Source of the DNA: Trichinella spiralis
Taxonomy: Eukaryota > Nematoda > Enoplea > Trichinellida > Trichinellidae
Direction: 5' to 3'
Length of the DNA stretch: 64,000 nt
NCBI GenBank assembly: GCA_000181795.3
Contig: CM012953.1
Coordinates: forward strand, 3,676,917 to 3,740,916
Shown here: positions 60,259 through 64,000 of the stretch, one piece after another
Position numbering within the stretch: position 1 is the stretch's first letter
How the letters are laid out: each line of letters begins with the position of its first letter
Translations under genes and position numbers: made by a program
The notes under the pieces: model-generated
The model's database searches: none
Told to the model about the DNA's origin: nothing
The model's input: only the letters and a program-made list of their open reading frames with translations

Positions 60259-63200
60259 TCATTTTCTTCCAAATTTTTGCAGTTTAAACAATGCCGGTAG
60301 CTGAGCATTGTATCGATCTTTGTCAATTTCCACGACCAGCAAATCACCATCGCTCATAATATCACAAAACCAACAATTTCCATAGTGAGACACACTTTCC
60401 CCAGCTTGCAGCATATTCTGAATTGCAATTTCAAAATAGAAAAATTAATAAAAATCATCACAATTAGACAATTATATCCTCCATACCTGACTGTTTTTAC
60501 GCAGAAAAGATAACTTCTTGTCTCCATAAAGAATAATCGTATTGGGAAGATACTTGGAAGCTGCAACGCCAAAACAATCTCTTGACCACTGTGGTACTTT
60601 CTGTGGTTCCAAAAAATTTGATGTGCAAAGCGGTGTACACTTTCTTGTTTTTGGATAAAATTCCAAAACATGCCCACTTGAAAACAGAATCACAACTGTT
60701 CCTTCTTCAGAACTGAATTTCAAATCAACTGGACACAGCATCTTATTCGGTGCTCTGACAATCTTAAAAAAGATACAAAAAATTTCAATAACAAAATCCT
60801 TCCCAAACAGGCACAAATAAATAAAAATTACAGATTTTGTCGTCACATCAATAACAAGTATATCATTGTGAGATGTAATAGCTGCTAAGAAACGGTCATC
60901 CCAAGATTGCACCAATTTTCGCACGCTGCACAACGAATTTTCTATAATTAATAACATCGCAAAAGCTATAACAACTGTTGTTAACTGTATATACCGATTA
61001 ATTCAATTTTAAATTTTAATGAAAGCCGAAATTTTTCGATCGCAACAAATGACAAAACACCGTTGGCTGCTAACACACAAATTTCCGTCGATTTCACGTT
61101 GATAAAGCATAATGCATCAGCTGGCTGCAGTTTATCATTCGACAATTTCAATTTTTTCAAAGAAACTTTTAACCCACTGCGATCATCCTTCATCTGCAAA
61201 TATGCAATACGTGAATAATGAAAACATAAACTTGGACAATTTTTAAAAGTTTACAAATGAACATTTTTAAATATCATTTATAATTTACAACTTGAAAATA
61301 ATAATTCAAATTACACAGAATCTATTTTACAATTACAATATTTAATGTTTTTACCATTAAAAGGTAAATCTCTGTTCACTGTAAAAAATTTATTTTATAA
61401 TACGTACTACAACAAACATAATACTGGTACTGCAGGTATCTGAATAGGCCAATAAAATGGACCAAGCTCGTTTAGTATTCCCCAAGGCACAACATGTGAT
61501 GGGTTTGCCTTTCTTTGAAATCAATGTTAAAAGTTTTTCAGGTGGTTTAGACAAAGGTAGAACTGTTCCCGAGACATCTAAAATATTTTTTAAAAAAATT
61601 ATCCAGATACGTATTTACAAAACCTAAAATTTTCATACCAGAATCTTCCGCTGTAGCTCCCAGTCTCCACAGTTCCAACTGAGTTCTATTATTGAAAAGT
61701 ACAATATTGCTTTCTGCAAGACATTTCACGTTGTCCTAAAAAAGTTAGCAAGCAAAAGATAACATGCTGCTTATAACAAACAAAAAACTTAAACTTCAGC
61801 TTTCCCATTGAATGAAAAGCAGTTGCTTAAATGTCAGTTTACAAAGCTGAATCGCATAACAGCAGTACATTGCAAATTGTTTACTTCATAAAAATTTAAT
61901 TCATTTTTTAAAATTAACTTTACCGGATGGAAAGGTTTATACAAATGCCTTTCACCATTATCCATTATTTGATACATTGTAGCACCAACGCCTGCAGAAA
62001 GCAACCAAGAATTCTCTTTCACCAAACTGCCCACTGTCGTAGGTTGAAAACGTTGTCTCTTGCTTTCAATAAAAGTAATTTTCTTAAAATCGGCCAATTT
62101 TGTTTCTCCATCCAAATGCCTTTTCCTCGAAGACTCTGTTGTTTCCATACATTGATACTGACATATCAGTGAATCAATTCCTGATGTATAAACAACGCCA
62201 GTACCCTTAAAAAACAAATAATATTTACCAAAATTAACATGAAAAAAATTTTCTGTGCTTACCTTTTCTACGCAAACCGCTTGCACTGAACTTTTATGTG
62301 AACGCTTTGACTGAAATCAGAGTAAAAAAAGTTGCAGTTAATATTTAAAAATAAAAATTAATTATGAAGTAAAATTATAAAACTTCAACCTCTAATAGTA
62401 TTCCTCTGTTGATATCCCAAAATGATGTGTGCCCAGCGGTGTCGCCGCTGACAAGTATATAATCGCTGTAAATAAAAAAAACAAGCGAAAACACTTGCAG
62501 TAGGCCAACGCTGGCAAATGATTTTATAAGAGTGAAATGCTCACTTTATGAATTTCAAAGCATTGATTCTGGTTTTCTTCCCGGCGGAGTGGCATACGCT
62601 TACCTTCTGCAAACACTGCAACTTTCGAACATCCCAAATTCGAAAATTGCTCACTGAACCAGTAACGAGTAATTTACCTTTTTCTTGCCAGGCCATTGAT
62701 TGAACACGATCTGTCAACAGATTGAAAAACGGATAAACGTAAAGCATATACGTTGTTGCAGAAAAAACCTTTCTGCCGAAGAAACTTGTTCGTTATTATT
62801 GGCTTGTTACTGTCATCGAATTCGACGAAAATAACACCCTCTTTACGACAGCCAACTGCTATTTGATCATTTTTTGGACTGCTGGCCATGCAAATAATAG
62901 GACTAACCGCGACTTTGATAAAATTCTAAATTTTCATTAAAAAATAATAATTTCTTAAAAAATTAGTCTTATTTACTTGGACTGTGGAAGAATGGAGAGA
63001 AAATTCGAACAAAACACCTTCGGAACCACCGCAAAATATACGTTTCTGACACCATACCACACAATCCATTGTGCCAGAATTGGAACATGAGTATGACTAA
63101 AACAAAATCTCCTGGTTTTAGTTCATTAGTACAATATTAATCTGATCTTACCTTCAAAAATGACAAATTTTTATGACAATCCCACACTTCAACGGAACTG

Positions 63201-63401
63201 TCTGACCTAAATGAAATTCATAATATATGTGAAATGCGAACTGATTGAAATAAAAAAAATAGCAATAGTGAAAAATCCCATTAAACAGATTAATAATTAC
63301 CTTGTTAGTGCCAGCTTCTGTAAATCAGATTCAACAGAAACTGAACGTATATGCACAGCAGTTGGAGTAGAAAGTTTGCAAACGTGAACTTTCAGTTCCA
63401 T
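60259..63401 (-). CDS. utp-4: UTP4/cirhin-like WD-repeat protein, multi-exon
   Basis: A subunit of the t-UTP part of the small-subunit processome, needed for pre-18S rRNA transcription and processing in the nucleolus. It starts MELKVHVCKLSTPTAVHIRS, matching the cirhin start (FKVHRVRFFNYVPSGIR). Successive exons encode beta-propeller blades: CMASSPKNDQIAVGCR, VQSMAWQEKGKLLVTGS, FRIWDVRKLQCLQK, YILVSGDTAGHTSFWDI and VVYTSGIDSLICQYQC. A mid-protein segment reads NIVLFNNRTQLELWRLG, equivalent to LLLFQFAHHLELWRLG of human UTP4. The second propeller is covered by CPVDLKFSSEEGTVVILF and KYLPNTIILYGDKKLSF. The end DLLVVEIDKD..QLPALFKLQKFGRK mirrors the human C-terminus (AQLPPPIKKKKFGT). At least ten short introns. 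Confidence 0.88.
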
Positions 63402-64000
63402 TTCAAAAAACCAAAATAAAAATTTCCTACTACAAAAAATAAAAAAGTTAAAAAAAAGCAAGTGTATAACTCTTATGTATGGCATAATGAAATAAATTAA
63501 GTTTTATTCAATCTTTAATTTTACGCAAATATATTTCTTTTTACCTTAGAAATTAATTAATTCGCAATTAGAAACCTATCTTTACTACTGTAGTTGTTTA
63601 TAATCAAGATTCACATACAGTAAGAAAACAATTGGTAATGATTGTTTAATTTGTTAATAGCAGTTACCTGAAATTGTACTTTATGCACTGTTATCTTTAA
63701 TTCATTTTTGTATTGATTTTGTCAAATAATTTATATTCAAGTCATATATGGGATGGTCCAGTTTGGTCTCACTTTTCACCGCGTTTTCATATCGTTTGTT
63801 GAGCGCGCTGTTTTATTGGGCCGTCAAGTCGTTGTCTTATTAGTTTTCCTTGTCTAATTGCTCATTGATTGAAATCTTTTCCTTGTGATTAGCTGTAATA
63901 TTTTTTCATTTCATTGGTTCAGATATTCCATTTAGAATTACGTAACTTTAATAGTAGTGACGTAATGGAAATATTTATTATTCCAAAATTTTATTGTGTC
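63402..64000. other. Upstream region of UTP4, no gene seen
   Basis: AT-rich, with a slightly GC-richer segment at 63770-63840. A TTTTGTAG acceptor-like site lies about 30 bases before the UTP4 ATG (minus strand). The promoter is presumed but not identifiable. Confidence 0.45.

Noticed and set aside
1-64000. CRISPR arrays, bacterial operons, riboswitches, rRNA
   Set aside because: None seen; the window is eukaryotic with spliced genes, and its repeats are microsatellites and transposon remnants.

Overview
This is an AT-rich animal genomic window, most likely from a nematode. Introns are mostly 50-150 bp and end in TTTCAG or TTTTAG. Genes are compact, alternate between strands, and several start codons sit a few bases after a splice-acceptor-like sequence, as expected if messages are trans-spliced. 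The Galpha12, wrk-1-like, ATRX and GH18+CBM14 chitinase families all occur in nematodes. No species marker is present, so an early-branching (enoplean) nematode is only a guess.

Layout from left to right. 0.5-2.5 kb holds a CHMP7 (ESCRT-III) gene on the minus strand. 3.4-9.2 kb is a transposon graveyard: a GC-rich, truncated BEL/Pao pol remnant on minus, split by a foldback/MITE-like element, with a 0.2 kb direct repeat copied on either side. 10.0-10.4 kb encodes a complete adipokinetic-hormone-like neuropeptide precursor. 12.7-14.1 kb is phosphomannomutase (minus). 15.5-18.0 kb is a Galpha12/13-class G protein subunit (minus). A tRNA-Asn lies at 20.05 kb (minus) and a divergent LC8 dynein light chain at 20.7 kb (plus). 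22.3-32.8 kb is a wrapper/Rega-1/klingon-like IgSF gene with three Ig domains, FN3 and a probable GPI signal; its first intron is about 7.6 kb.

33.5-36.1 kb is a GC-rich, intronless, broken Ig/FN3 gene resembling Ihog/CDO receptors, running straight into a Ty3/gypsy integrase remnant. 37.0-46.1 kb is an ATRX/XNP-1 chromatin remodeller; inside it a block of about 1 kb is repeated across a run of N, probably an assembly artefact. 46.4-47.0 kb is ribosomal protein eL42 (minus). 48.5-60.0 kb holds three tandem GH18 chitinases, each ending in a CBM14 chitin-binding domain. 60.3-63.4 kb is UTP4/cirhin, a WD-repeat ribosome-biogenesis factor (minus).

The genes do not form a pathway. The chitinase trio is the only clear family cluster, built by tandem duplication and plausibly serving cuticle or eggshell chitin turnover. 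The most noteworthy items are the AKH-like precursor, the Ihog-like retrocopy joined to a retrotransposon, the foldback insertion inside the BEL element, and the ATRX duplication. Gene models were spliced by eye; exon ends quoted are those where the donor, acceptor and reading phase agree.
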